Positions 1-13,500 of a stretch of DNA of 64,000 nucleotides are shown piece by piece (within the stretch, counting starts at the first letter, position 1; the number at the start of each line of letters is the position of its first letter). Source of the DNA: Alitta virens (Eukaryota; Annelida; Polychaeta; Phyllodocida; Nereididae); contig OW028573.1 in NCBI GenBank assembly GCA_932294295.1, positions 69,789,829 to 69,853,828 of the forward strand, in the 5' to 3' direction. The notes below the pieces were generated by a model. It searched no databases, was not told the DNA's origin, and saw only the letters and a program-made list of their open reading frames with translations. Made by a program: the position numbers and the translations under genes.

Positions 1-3000
1 TTCTTATAGCTGTGTGTGGCAGATAACACTAGGTATCTGGCAGTATCTTGTGGCTTTGTGAAAGACGTCGTATGCTAATCAATGCAGAGACTTAGAGGAG
101 GAAAAACACAATGGGACTCTCGAGATTATCCTGTCTTTCTGTGTCTTTCTGTCACAATTTCTTCTTGTTATATCTTTCCATAGAGATGTGGGAGTTCCTG
201 ATCAGCTTCCCAACTCGCATGATGTGCATGCCGGTGATGTGACTAGTGGCCATCTTCATAGGGGCCTGCACACTCGGCCTGAGATAAGTCCTTATCTTAA
301 TGAGGACTGGGACTATGCAGTAATGAGAGCAATAGGTTGAGTCACGCTTTCTCCCATTATGAACATGTCGAGGGCAATCCGCTGCAGCAATTAAGTCTGC
401 TGAAAGCCACTGACAATTTGGAAGAAGGACAAGGCAAGGGCGTTTAGAAGTCCACCAGCAGTTCTCTTAATGAGCTCAATTAATTCTGCAGTATGATGGG
501 GATGAGGCCTTCTGCATCAGTAGCTGCACCACCAGCAGCATCAGCTGCTGCAGCAGCCTGTCTGCATCGTTCAGCTCTGATCTTGGTGACATTCTTAACA
601 GAGCAAATTTAGAAATCTTTGGGTGGGTCGTTTTTGTTAATCATAGACATGGGGCTTTTTGCTGTCTGTCCTTACAGAGAATTGACATTGGCAGCTGGGT
701 GTTTGGATTGAACTGCACTGGCAGTTTATTCTGCTCATTCCTCCCCTTGCTTTTTTCCTCCTACTCCATTTCCTAGATCTCTTGAGAAATATCTGCGTCT
801 GCTAAGAGTCGCATCAAGTGCCAGTCACAAACATTCACTCGGCAATGGGTTTTCTCCCAGTGATCGCCATGTTGGAGAGGGGCAGACACTCCGCTGCGAT
901 CAAATGATGTAAGCTAGAAGGCACTTCACCAAGTCTGCATGTCACTAAATGCAAATTGCGCAATAAACTTTAGACATTTTTGTCACGACTATGTGACAAG
1001 TACAGCAATTTACCTCCGAAATTACACACAAAATGCAGAAATTTGAACCTTGACAACACTGATGAGTATTGCAGGCTTTACAATCCTGGGGTGTTTTTCT
1101 CTCTACATTTCGACGTTTCTTTCCCCTTAAAATACGACAATTTACACACATTAAACACCCTTGTCCCAATTTGCATTCCACTTGATGTGCCATTCTGCTC
1201 CAAATATATGTGATAACCAATGCTCAGACTCAATTTGCTAGTACATCAGCATAACATTAGGCTGACAATTGAAGGTAGTGTACCACAATCAACGAATGCA
1301 CAAAAGGAAAAAAACATCTTTATAATCGAATGAGGTTTCATTAGGACCTATAAATTAGCATATACAGTTATGTTGCTTTGAGAGTCAGAATTGCCATAAG
1401 TGATACAAAAGTGATATGATTGCAAGGGCAGGGCATTCATCATGCACTTAAGGCGGGGCTGTGTTTTTTGCACAGCTGGGGCAAATTAAAACAAAGAGCT
1501 CTCTTCATGTTTCTCTCTTTAATCCTTCTCGAGTGTTTTTCAGACTTTCTTTTTGTTGAAATGCACCGGCAAAAGGGATGTCTTTTTCTCTTAAGAAAAT
1601 ATAATTTTAGAAGAGCCGAGAGAACAAGCACCAAGTGTAAATTATCAGAGGGGAGGAAAATGCCCCTGGCAACACGCTTCCCATTTCATTGCAGGGAGAA
1701 AAAAGTTGTGCTTGTGCTTGACTGGCTGCGAGTTGCTGTGGGGAAAGGTAGAGACGGTCTCATCTGATGAAAGAGACTCGAGATGTAAAGTGAGACAGCA
1801 AAATGTCACCTTCATTGTCCAGGTTATTGCCAACCTCTCAGATTTATTGGACGCGACTAATAAGCCCTTGGCTTGCAGCAAGAGCATGACTGTTGTAATT
1901 CCCTCTGAGGTGTTGAAATTACACAATTGCAAGGGACGTAGTCCTTACTTGTGTAGACCTTGTATAGACCTTGTCCCAAAGACTCCAAGGCTGTGCAAAA
2001 GGCTCTACTTGTGGTCTTTGGCGTTTTAGTAAGTCCCCTCACTCTTCACACACTGGTCCCATATTGGCACAACACTGGGATCTTGTATTGTAAGCTCAGG
2101 TTTCTCATACACACAACGGTATTGGCATTTTGTGCTAATGAAGTGGAATTAGCATTTTTTGTCCATACAAGTGGACCAGGCATCTCGACCGGCTACATTA
2201 TTAGCTCCTTGAGGGCTCGGGGGCTGGAGTGGAGGGGAGGGCTGAATCAGTGTTGTGGTCAAATCGGCCAGCACCCTTTACAAATCGGCTCTCTAAGGCC
2301 GAATATGTTTACATTGAGCGTGAAGAATCGAAGCAGACTCGCCATTAATGAAGTATTGGATTTCTTGGCTGCCTAATGCAGAGCAGTCGACTGTAACGGA
2401 ACGTGGAACTATTTGGAAAAACCAGCGCAAGGAAAAGGATAGACTTACACCTGTCTGCCTGCGGTTTCCATGGCAACAGCACAACTGCTTGTAACCAAGG
2501 GCTTCTCAAATATTGCGCCCAGTCTCTTAATTTGCATAGATTGTCAGAGGGCGACCTCTAGGGGCTCGAGTTTCATTCGATCCCAATCCTCGTAACATTA
2601 ATTGCCCGTCTATATTGGCTGTCATACAATGCGTTTCGCTAGCCGATTATGCGGTTTAGAAATGCTGGGACAAGCATAGTGATTTGTTCCGCTGCTTCCT
2701 ATTGTTACACTACAAACAGAGCAGCGTTTTAGTGGAATTGAAATATTCCAGAGGCATTTTACTAATAGGTTTCTGGCTGCACATTCAGGTGCATGATTAA
2801 CATATGCCGTCACGATGGCTTTGCATATTGTTGAGAGATATTTGAGATGGGACTGTAGGTAGATTATGTTGAGGGTGCACCTGCCAGGCTTCTTTTATAC
2901 TATGTGTGGTTAGACCAGGGAATCCCATGGTCTTGGAATGGGCCGACCACACACATGACATCATGTAGTCCCTCTTTTTACAAGCCCTGTCCTCTACATT

Positions 3001-3920
3001 TTTCCCACTAGTCCAGACATGGTAAATAAATTAATATCACGTCGCGAATATTGTCCAAATATTTGATGGCAAAGTTTGGCCCTGTTTCTGTCCCCAGGAC
3101 TTGTGAGCTGAGTTTTTTTCGTGGCCCTTGTCCAAACATTAAACTGTGGCTGGCGGCCTACCTCAAGGGAACCTTAGGGGTCTGCGATCTGGCCGAATCG
3201 AATTGTAATTCACTGTCAGGATCACCTCTTGTTTTTCCAAGGCGAAAAGAAAACGTATGCTAAGCACGATGGCACAAATACAACATGGAGTTCATGGCTC
3301 AACTATCAAAGATACACCATTCTATGGCCTGCATGACTTTAACCTGTGACCATGTTTTCTTTATATTGATCTTTTTTCACACATCTTCCTCTTCATAATT
3401 GTATTTCTAGCTGCTCTGGGTATATCGCCCAAAAGCTAATGAATCAGTCTTCCGCCTATGGTCTCATAGCCTTCTCTATATATTAAGACTTTAATTAAGA
3501 TAAGGACTCAATATCAGACAGGCCTTAGATCTCTCTGTGGGAGCAATTAAGTGGCACTGGCCCTGTTCTCCCCATTTGATTAAATCTCACTATCATATCC
3601 GATCATTCATTTAATCAGCCACTGAGACCAGATAATTCTCTCTCAGCTCATATTAATGTTATTAGTTTTGTAATATATTCCCCCACCAAATATGAGTGGT
3701 TTTTGTCATGAAAAGCAAAATGCTCAACTCTTACAACAGAAATGTAAAAGGCTGAGTTATGCCCGAGTGGGATGGTAAATTGCAAAGAGGAAAATAATGG
3801 AGGGCTGAAATTATGTACATTTTGCAAGCTGAAGGAGTAAATGGGTGTGATATGAGCCGTGAAATAGTATTTTTCAGGAGATAATCATAGTAATAAGCCT
3901 GTTTTGTTTGTGTGTTTCAG
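1..3920 (+). other. TMTC2-like gene, upstream intron (partial)
   Basis: Sequence upstream of the first visible TMTC2-like exon. It ends in a normal acceptor (TGTGTGTTTCAG) at 3920. The exon begins with the third base of a split Ser codon, so an upstream exon ending in AG must exist. In the family that exon encodes the N-terminus and first luminal loop. I found no exon here that would supply it, so it probably lies left of the window. Short ORFs here match nothing I know. An imperfect GCA/ATC-rich repeat lies near 505-575. Confidence 0.7.
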
Positions 3921-4500
3921 CCGTGCCATTTTGAAGAACCCAGACCTGTTGCCAGAGACGCCCATCACCAACATCTTGTACGATGACTTCTGGGGAACCC
4001 CTTTGACCCACAGCGGTTCACACAAGTCATACAGACCCGTTTGTGTGTTCACTTTCCGACTCAACTATGCCCTGGGAGGACTGAATCCTACAGGATACCA
4101 CCTGGGCAATGTCATCCTGCACAGCCTGGTCACTGGACTCTTTGCCTATACCGCCTCCTTGCTGGTGCGACATCCCGTCCCCCGCGCTGTGGCTGCCCTG
4201 GTCTTCGCAGCCCACCCGATCCACACCGAGGCAGTGGCAGGGGTCGTAGGGAGGGCGGATATACTAGCATGCCTATTTTTCCTCCTGGCATTCCTGTGCT
4301 ACATGAGATACTGCAAGTACAGAGACAAGCCTTCGTGGAAAGAGCCTGACCGCTGGCTACCACTAGGAGGCATGGCCCTCTGCACTGCCCTAGCCATGCT
4401 GTCCAAGGAACAGGGGGTCACCGTACTGGCTGTGTGTGCAATCTATGATGTCTTCATCCAAACAAGACTCCCCCTAAACAATCTGGCCAAGCTTTTCAAG
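3921..4500 (+). CDS. TMTC2: TMTC2-like exon (first in window): luminal loop and TM helices
   Basis: Acceptor TGTGTTTCAG and donor AAG|GTGAGA; starts in phase 2 and ends at phase 0. Encodes residues 1-194 of the visible protein. It carries the first luminal loop with GGLNP and SHKSYRP, then hydrophobic segments around LHSLVTGLFAY, CLFFLLAFLCYM and VLAVCAIYDVF. The open frame runs on to 4635, but the donor and the join to the next exon make 4500 the end. Confidence 0.92.
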
Positions 4501-7500
4501 GTGAGACATCCCTATAGAGTTATAATATACCCAAACCCTCCCCTTTATTATCTAGCACTGCTGTCAGCCTGTGTCAGGGATCAAATGATGGACCCTAGCA
4601 CTATTCATCAGGGACGCATACTGCTCCTGTTGTAGTGCGAACAATGTACGAAGTCATTAAAACATGTAGATGCATAGATATCATTGATTGCTCTGAAATG
4701 TACACATAAGCTGTGAAAAACTTGCAACTTAATTGCACCTGTGAGGGAAGACAAATGGGCCCAGGCTTCATGCTCCGTGAACAGTTGACAGTTAACATTG
4801 GTTACAAGAAATATTCTGTGTAAAGCAGGTATTATCAGATTTCATACACACAAGAGACTTCTTTTGACAAGCATTTCTATTATTGTCTACGTTTGTTGAT
4901 TTTTGACGCACTTTGTGAAAAAGAGTAGCAAGATGTATAATATTGATGATATAGTTGCCCTGCTTTGGGTGCAGGGCACAAAAACATTAGCGCATACAGT
5001 ACTATACATGACATGAAAGCGTGTAATGCTGTGTATTGGATGCTTTGACAGTGCAATTCCACACAAGGTGATGTGACTGATGTCCTATCTATCTGAATAT
5101 ATCTTTGCATTTTGATAGTGTATAATACTACTGTATAGTTAGGCAACTAGACTCGGTTGTATAGTAAATTTATTTTTTGCTGCTGCTGCCTAGCTGTTTG
5201 TAGAGCGAGAAAATAAGAGGCTAGGAGTCTAAGTGACCCGGGCCTGACCCACAAACGTATGATCCTATGACTGGCTGTGAATGGGGACTTGGCGCACAGG
5301 GGCAATTAGGGAAATTTGATCCGAGGGTGGCAGAGCTTGGTATCGCCATGAAGCCGTCGCTGGCCAGTCTTTGCTTCAATGCAGCTCACTTGATTGACAG
5401 GCCCTCCTGCTCCTCTTACCGAGACGATTCTGCCGATAAGAATTCTATAGCGTTTGGTTTTTAAGCTAGACCAATAAATTTGATATCAATAATATCTGGG
5501 GCGAGCACGACTCGGAAATCCAACACAAAGAGGAGATTGTAAGCGTGACAATTAAGTTTGCATTATGCGCATCTCAGAGCATCTCTCTTGGTTATTGCAG
5601 CCAAGGAATCCCTCATGGAATGGCAATCGCCTGCAACCCATTGTGCTGTTTGATTGCGTAGCAAATAGTGGAGGGAAATTGATAGGGCAAAAGGCGATTG
5701 GCCCACGACTTAGACCTCTCACTTGTTGTGTCTTCTGATTGCCTTTTTGTGAGCAAGTTTATTGGAAAGGAGTCGCTGCAGCTCTTCGTTGACAGTTGCT
5801 GCTGTGCTGCTCTGGCTTCAGCTGTGTGGGCTGGTTGCCTTGTGGGATGGTTTATTTGCCCGGCCAACTAGTTCTGGAGTTTAAATGAACGGACATCCCC
5901 TTTCCTGTTGGCCCCACATATTGCTTGACCTGAGGTTGCCTGTGTCCCTGTCAGCCGCATTTGCCGCTTTATCTAAATTGCTATCTTCGGAAAACAGGCC
6001 ACCCAGTGCCAAGTAATGTTTACTGGTCTTCCATCATTGTTTCCTTGTTGCCCAAAAGGTCAAAGGTCGTTTGTTCTATAGGAAGGTCGTTTCGGTGTGG
6101 CCCAGACAGATTGGGAGCGAAATGACCTACTGTTGGCCAATCATGCCCAAGGAGAGGTCGCTGGCAAACTGCATCTTGGGACGCAATCAGCCGGGCCCAC
6201 GTAAGAGGCAACCGTCAATTATCAGCAATTTTCCCATCAAATGTGGCAAGGTGACTGCTGTGACCCAGTAAACCGCCAATTTGGACCCCCAGTCATCATC
6301 AGTACGCAAACAGATTTAGAAACAATTTTCACCAGGCTCAAGGGCATTTCCAAGGTCAAATGTAGCACCTAGTCCACAGTGTTATTTCTAGTGATTGTAT
6401 TAGAGGGTACCCGGGTGGTAGTGGGAGCAAACAGATGTCACTGCTAATTCTAGACTTATTAAAAAGACTTGCTTCCTTTATGGTTGTGGCAATGTGCAGC
6501 TAATGCATTTACGTGAGAAGGCTTTTGTCCATTGCAAGTCAAGGGAGCAAGTGAGATGGTATCTTCAACGAAGGACTTATTCTAATCTGTCGACCTTGAC
6601 CAGGGGCTAATTTAGGCCGATCTCGGCTGATTGCTATGATACTGCACTGGCCGAGTACAGCACTTTACTCTTTAAGCCGTAGAGTTAATAGTTGCGGAGT
6701 GCTTCCCTTGGGAACCAAACAGGCCGGCTGCTTGTTTCTTTGCGTAATCAAAGTGATAAGATCAGACGGCTAATATTGTCCACTGGGATGCCAGATTTAA
6801 GAGCAAATTGCAGCATTCACAACAGCCATGTTTAAGGGAGACTCCATGCTTAATGGAAAAGGCCGACAAAGCATTGTGCATGCATTCATCCAGGCGCCAT
6901 GAGATTTTTAAGGCGAACTTTTTGATCACGTAAAGCAGAACTGCAGGAAAGCTAATTAAGCTGTTAGTGCTTTGAAGTGACACGCAGGGCGCCGACGTGT
7001 CAAACTTCATTGATTGCCCTCCTAATTAGAAGGCGTTCAAGGCTTGTTCGTTGCTGGGCTAATCCGCGCAACACGACCGGGGGCATTTGAACCACAAGGG
7101 GGTTGGTGGATTGGCCCGCTCACCTGTAGCCCCCACAGTACCCGGGTGTCAACAAGGCTTGATGACTGCTCTTGTTTCGTGTGTTTCTGCAGCAGGTGTT
7201 ACAGCTCAATGGCTGGTGTCACCCAATAAGTTTAAGACGAGAATTCCTGGAGCGCGATTCAATTAGCAAGAATAGGAGCTGACCAGTGGACAAGGCGATG
7301 CTGCCTGACCATCTATTCAGAGACAGCAGCTAACCAAAGGTCTCCTGGGTGCCCTGCGTGCATTGTGCTGCCGTCCAAATGAACAACGCCATCCACTTGG
7401 GTTACATTGGTCAGCCATTAAGGCCATCGCCCTCCCCTCCTCAAGTGGCGCCATCCAGATAAAGTTTCTGGCTTATGTCATAAGAGGGCGCCACAGGCTG

Positions 7501-10500
7501 CCTGGCCCTCATCCTCTCTCAATGTATCGCCTGTCTGGGCCTCATAAATGTCATCAGGATTTCAGCTTTCGCTTCAGGAGCTACGAAAAGGCAGGCTGAA
7601 AGCGGAGATGACAGGAGGGCTTGCTGGTTGTGCCAGGCGAGATAACAATGAAGCAGGCAGTCAGCAAAACGAAACACAGGGCCCCCGGAGAAATCATGCT
7701 AGGCTCCTGAATATGTACTGTCATATCGCATATCTTCTGCTGGCCTGCAGTTCTGCCAAAGCTCTACTGTCTTTTTTAAATCATGTGAAATGCAGTGGCC
7801 CCGGGATGAATCCCACTTGCATGGTGTTGTGTTTACGGAGCTGCCTTGGGCTCGAGTCAGGGCACCAAGCCACTTACAGGTGCGTCCTTCTGTGCCTACT
7901 TGAAAAGTCAATAGTTGGTGGGGACAACCTTGCTGACTTCCTTCGCACCGCATTTATAAGAGAAATGCACCACAATGACCCTACGGCCGCTTGTGTTTAT
8001 TCTGGCTGATGTGTATTCATGGAAGGCAGTGCTTTCCACACATAGCGGACATGGCCTGCCTGAGCTGCTCAGGTGGTTAAGATGTCGGGGACAGGGGCCA
8101 TGGCAAATGTTGGGGCTGGGGTTATTATCAATGGTCTGCTGGGTAGAGGGAGGAATGCACAAATATATTAGGTAGGTGTTAGGGGGACATGCGTGTATCA
8201 GCTGCTGGGGATGGTGGTGGCCTGGAGGGCAGCTCGTGAGGACACCAGGCTCAGCATCCAAAGAAGGAAGGTGAGCATCTCAGGCCTGGGGAGGGCGGGG
8301 ATTCTTTTGTGCAGGTCACGCTCTTAAGTGGATTGTATGCTCTCTCCACACTTCATTATGGCGCTTGAGTGAATCCCTTGAAAGGCTTGCTGGGAGGCCT
8401 GTGTTTGCAGATCAGAGGAGCATATAGCCAGGGTATAATAGCGGGCGTTGCGAGCACTCACTTACCCACTACATGTTCTGAATAAGGGGGCATTAGGGGG
8501 CAGGGCACTTGATGATCACTAAGCCATCTCCATCGTGCAAATGGACCGCATCCCGATCACTCGTTCACCTGCGGGTGCATCAGCATCAGCATTAGTTGCC
8601 ACATCAGTAGCTGTAGCAGCATCAGTGGCTGCAGCAGCAAGACGAACAGCAACAGAAGCAGCTGAAGTAGCAAGTTGTTTAGAGCCGCCGCAGCCATGTC
8701 CTCAGGCACCACTCCTTAAATTAAGCAGCGCCCTAATGTCTCTAGAGACTCATCAAATTTGTAATACTTTGATGAAATTATGGATTCCTCAAGCCTCCTT
8801 CCTCAATTCGGCCGTAATTAAAGCAAGGCTTTGTTAAGGTGGCTGTGTTTCACACAAGTTCCAGTCCGCTGGGGAGGCTGGTCGGTGTGACGAGGAAAGT
8901 AAAGCATTTCCCAGAGCTCCCAGTGCTTAGGAACACCCAGAACTGAGACAGTTGAGAAAATGCAGGGAATTTGTGCTGCGAGTGGATGGGACCCTGTAGC
9001 CCGTCGTTGCAGGAGAGTGATGGGCTGGTTTGAGGGGTTGTGACAGTGGGCAGGCAGAAACTGACACTCAGCTCTTCATCACTTCACACTTTGTGCTCTT
9101 CCCTGCAGCCCCATCCGCCATCAGATGCTGAGCGCCTCATCCATATTGCAGGGCTGCGGGGCAAGCAGGCACATTGAGACTGAGCCATGAGACTGAGCCA
9201 TGAGACTGAGCCATCCCTGCATCTAATGGCAGACAGGCAACGTGTCACACCTGGAAGCAGACTCAGGGGCCCAAGCAGGCACATCGTGGCAGGCCGTGCC
9301 ATCGCTTGACAAATTAGCCATCGCACCCGCTCCCTCCAAGTCCCTTCAGATGAAATTGCTGCTGCAGCTCAGGGTCATCTTCTGTGTGTCATACTTAGGG
9401 CCAAGTGTGTGATGAATAGCTGTTGCGCCGTTATCTTTGGCACTCGTAGCAAGTGGATCTGTCGATGCTCTTAGTGATGATGGATGTTAGGATCAGAGAC
9501 ACATCCTGAGGACGCGTACTCAAGAATCCTCCCTTAGCGAGCCCCCCGTCCCCCCGACAGGCCCCCCCATGGAGCTGGCTGCCTTTGCTGTTCCTCATAC
9601 ATCACTCTGTTAAACAAGGACCCCGATCACACTACATCATCTGCCTCCCCCATGGTACCTCTTAACTGCAGCATATTGCATGAATTCGAGTGGAATCCGC
9701 CGAATATGTATGAGGCTAATGTTTCTTTCAGCGTTTGCCCAATTGACTTGCCTTACACATGGTTAGCAGGTGGGAAAACTCGGCCAAGTGTGGCAAACAA
9801 TCCCATTAGACCAGGCGACAATTTCACACGTGGCCACCCACTGAGGGTGGGCACAGTCTGCGTGAAAAAGACATGTCCGTGATTAGAATTTTAGCCTCAT
9901 CCAAACTGGCATCCAAACTGGCCCTTGTGTTCTGGCCTCCCATGCTAAAGTCTTCCTCAGATGTTTGTTCCTTCGGCGCCAACTTGATGCACATGTTATA
10001 TTCAGGAAAATATTTATATTCCATGACAAACTTTCATGAAAATGTTGTAGCACGCACCCAGTCCCAGTCTCTTTTATGACTAAACAAACAGAAGAAAGAG
10101 CTACTTAGAGGCTACGAAATGACATGACCAGATGTCATTGATACCTATAAAGCTGAGGAGGTCCCAGTCATGCAATGCTTTGTGCTGCATTGGGTGGGGC
10201 TGAGGGGGTGGAAATGGCTGCCTGAGTTTGGAGTCTCAGGGGAAAATGAGTGTGGAAACATACACCACTACAGATCTAGGCAGCTTGACTTGGCAGCCAT
10301 CAACAATTGCAATAGGATACCCCAGAGAGCCCTGTCTGCTTCGAACTGGGTATTCTCAGTTGCTAATTAGTCAGGATGGAAGGCGTTGCAGCAGCAGCAG
10401 CAGTAGCAGCAGAAGCAGCAGTAGCATCCGTAGCCGCAGCATAAGCCGCATCACTGCGTTCTCCATCAGCCCTAATGGACTGGCTGCTGTAGTCAATAGA

Positions 10501-13500
10501 GGACCCGAGGCGAGCTCTCATGTCCTTCAGACAATCCTTTGGTGTCCCCCCAACCAACTACTCTCTGGTAATCTTTACCCGCCAAGCCAGCCACCATGAT
10601 TATACAGCAGACGCAGAACTTGTGAAATAGTTCAACTTCCTGGAAAGCTGCTTTAAGCATTATCATGGGCTCCAGTGATGCTAGAACGTTGCCTGGGGCG
10701 TCATGATTCATAATTACGCATCTCCACAAAATTGCCATTGATAAAACAGGACAGTCTCCTCTTGGCTTTGTTAGCGCCACGATGGCTGCATTAATCATAC
10801 ACAAAATCAGCCAGCGGAGTCATTACATGCGCGTATAAAGTTTATCAGCTGCCATGAAATTGAATCAAAAAATTGCGATGCACAGATCTATCTGCTTTAT
10901 TGCTGAGCCATTTAAGTGAGTTGAGCGAGAAAGCTCCTCATAATAGGTTTGCTCAATTGTAAAAGATCTAATGCACTCTTCTAATAGCCAATAGCCAACA
11001 CAATTTCCCACAATGACAAATCAAATCAATTTGAAGGGATAGTTGACCCTTCCTTGGAAATTGTATCAGAGTAGATAAGCTAAATTATACCAGTGATGCA
11101 ATATTTCGACGCTGCTCTGGGGGTGATTTGTGTATTTTATATTATCTAATTGATCACTTATTGTGTTTCAGGGGGAGTGCAGAGGTCTGGTGGAAGGCCT
11201 TCTTTCCTTAGTAGCCGTGGGAGTGGTCCTCTTGGCTTTCCGAATCTCCTTCATGGGAAACACTCCGCCAGAGTTCGCCCCTGCAGACAACCCTGCGTCT
11301 GATTCTGACAGTTTCCTGACCAGGGCATTGACCTTCTCCTACCTTCCCGTCCTCAACTTCTGGCTGTTATTGTACCCGCGTAAACTCAGCTTCGACTGGT
11401 CCATGGATGCAGTCCCCCTGGTGGAGAGCGTCGCAGATCCAAGGAACGTCCTGACGCTTCTATTTTACGTCATGCTAGTCTACGTCGGAGCTTTGGTCTT
11501 ACGTCACGTCCACACGTCTGCCCATCCCCTTCCCCAGAAAAACCACGTGGCAAAAACGCAGAACGGAAATGGCGTGCACCACCACGTGACAAGCCAAACG
11601 TCAATAGTGTACCAGTCAAAAACGTCGTCTGCTTTGAAGCGGCGAAATGGACGGCGCGGATCTAATAGCTCGTCCAACTCTGACGATGAAACGAAATGTC
11701 GTAACAATAAGTCTGACACTTTACAGAACATGCACATTCTCATTGTGGCCCTGGCCTTGACTGTGTTTCCTTTCATCCCCGCCACTAATTTATTTTTCTA
11801 CGTAGGCTTTGTAATTGCTGAGCGAGTGCTCTATATTCCCAGCCTGGGCTTTTGTCTCCTGGTTGGCCAAGGTGCTTATTTAGTGCATAAAAAGTGTGGC
11901 AAAGATGCGGCCAGGAGGAAGCTGCTGCTGCTGGCCTTAGGATGCTTATTGTTGGCCTACAGCAGCCGGACAATTGTTAGGAACAGAGATTGGTTGACTG
12001 AAGAAAATCTTTACCGTTCTGGGATTGAAGTGAACCCGGCCAAAGGTGAGTGCAGTTCTCAATCAACCATCCTCTCAATTCGCCTGATCCCTTTCCTTAA
12101 TTTACCAGTTTTTCTCGTTAACAAGATTTCTAGGCGATCTGTCGTGAGTTAGCATACTAATTATCAGCGGCCTTTTGCATGTTGATTGACTCATTAGCAA
12201 TTTGAGCAAGGAGAATGGAGATGAATGCAAAGTGGGAGGCAGACAGCTAAGCAGTGCAGAACAGAGCTAATAAGTGTCTTGTCTCTTGATTGTTTCAGCA
12301 TGGGGCAACTTGGGCAGCATCCTCAACACGCAAGGCAAGACGACAGAAGCGGAGGAGGCCTACAGGAGCGCCCTGCAGCACAGAGGGAACATGGCAGATG
12401 TCCACTACAACCTGTAAGTAGCTCCCTGCCTCTCTTTGCTTCTCTTTTACCTCTCTTTGTTTGGGGAGCGTGAGTACCCCTTCTGGCTTTGTTCCATTGA
12501 TCCGAGCTTCCTTCCACCTTGAAAGGGTCATGGGGGAGAGATGAGGTTCACACAAAAGGTTGTGCACCGAACGAGGCTCTAAATAAGCCACTCTGGAGTA
12601 CATGTGGTCATTGGAGTGCCCAAGGGTCACTCACATGTAGCATAGGTCACTCAGACACTGATCAAACCATTTAGGGACCGTTCTTGTCATTCAAATGCAT
12701 ACAAGGTCACTGAATGCAGATAGAGTCACACTTGACTAAAGATACATTATACATGAGCACTCCAATGCAGATCATGTCTGAGGATTCATTTGAGGTCACC
12801 AATAACATGTATGACCTTTTCTGCATGTCCAAGTGAATCCATTTCATTTAGGTGCAGTTCAGTCTAACAGACCCCTTTCTGTCCCCAGTGCAACATTTGT
12901 ATGTGATTTAAGATTAGAAGGGCTGCGATTGTGCAAAGTAAATACTCACGCACGGAACAGCAAATATTTGGAGAAGATTTCAATGAAGAAGTATATGAAA
13001 GGACCCAGGGTATTCATTAGTGCTACACAATATGTCAATCTAGCTAAAATGTCTGCTAAGAGCAGTATTAAGAGTAGGCACAAAAGAGAGATGTTGTGAT
13101 ATAATCGGTTGGTGATCGAGGTGGGTGGGAGGGGGCTACGGTCCTGCCCAGAGGAGTCATCATTTGACAGCCATTGGGGGCATCTTTTGTGAGGGGAGTG
13201 CTCTTAGGGGACATTGCTCTGGCCAGATAAAGCATATCGGCGATGCTATATCAGATTGCTGGCTGGTCTGCCTTCTCGTGTCATGTAGAAAGTGGCCTGG
13301 CATTTGATGCAAGTCAGACCCACTGACAACTACTGAGACATCGGTGGATCAGGCCAAATTGCTCAGATATCAGCCAAGTGGATCAAAAGAGATGTTCAGC
13401 AGCTTATTGTTCATCTTGATAAACAGCTGCAGCCCAGTCAATGTTTGTTCCTTGTTGCTCCTGTGATGTTCTCCTGATGTCACTAGGCTGAGTAGTGATA

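Larger units (their letters stand above)
4501..11171 (+). other. TMTC2-like intron (6.7 kb)
   Basis: Phase-0 intron from GTGAGA to TTGTGTTTCAG. No coding exon was recognised. It contains a 13-bp triplication at 9176-9214 and GCA-rich imperfect repeats at 8577-8690 and 10386-10446. Several moderately GC-rich, low-repeat stretches (about 5.2-8.5 kb) look unlike decayed transposons and could hold regulatory DNA, but that is only an impression. Confidence 0.7.

Noticed and set aside
4501..4635. Extension of the first TMTC2-like exon to the stop at 4635
   Set aside because: The donor GTGAGA at 4501 and exact continuation of the family sequence at 11172 show this is intron read-through.
7548..8009. 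153-codon plus-strand ORF in the TMTC2-like intron
   Set aside because: No family resemblance, low-complexity and Cys-rich reading, and overlapping ORFs on the other strand. Treated as chance.
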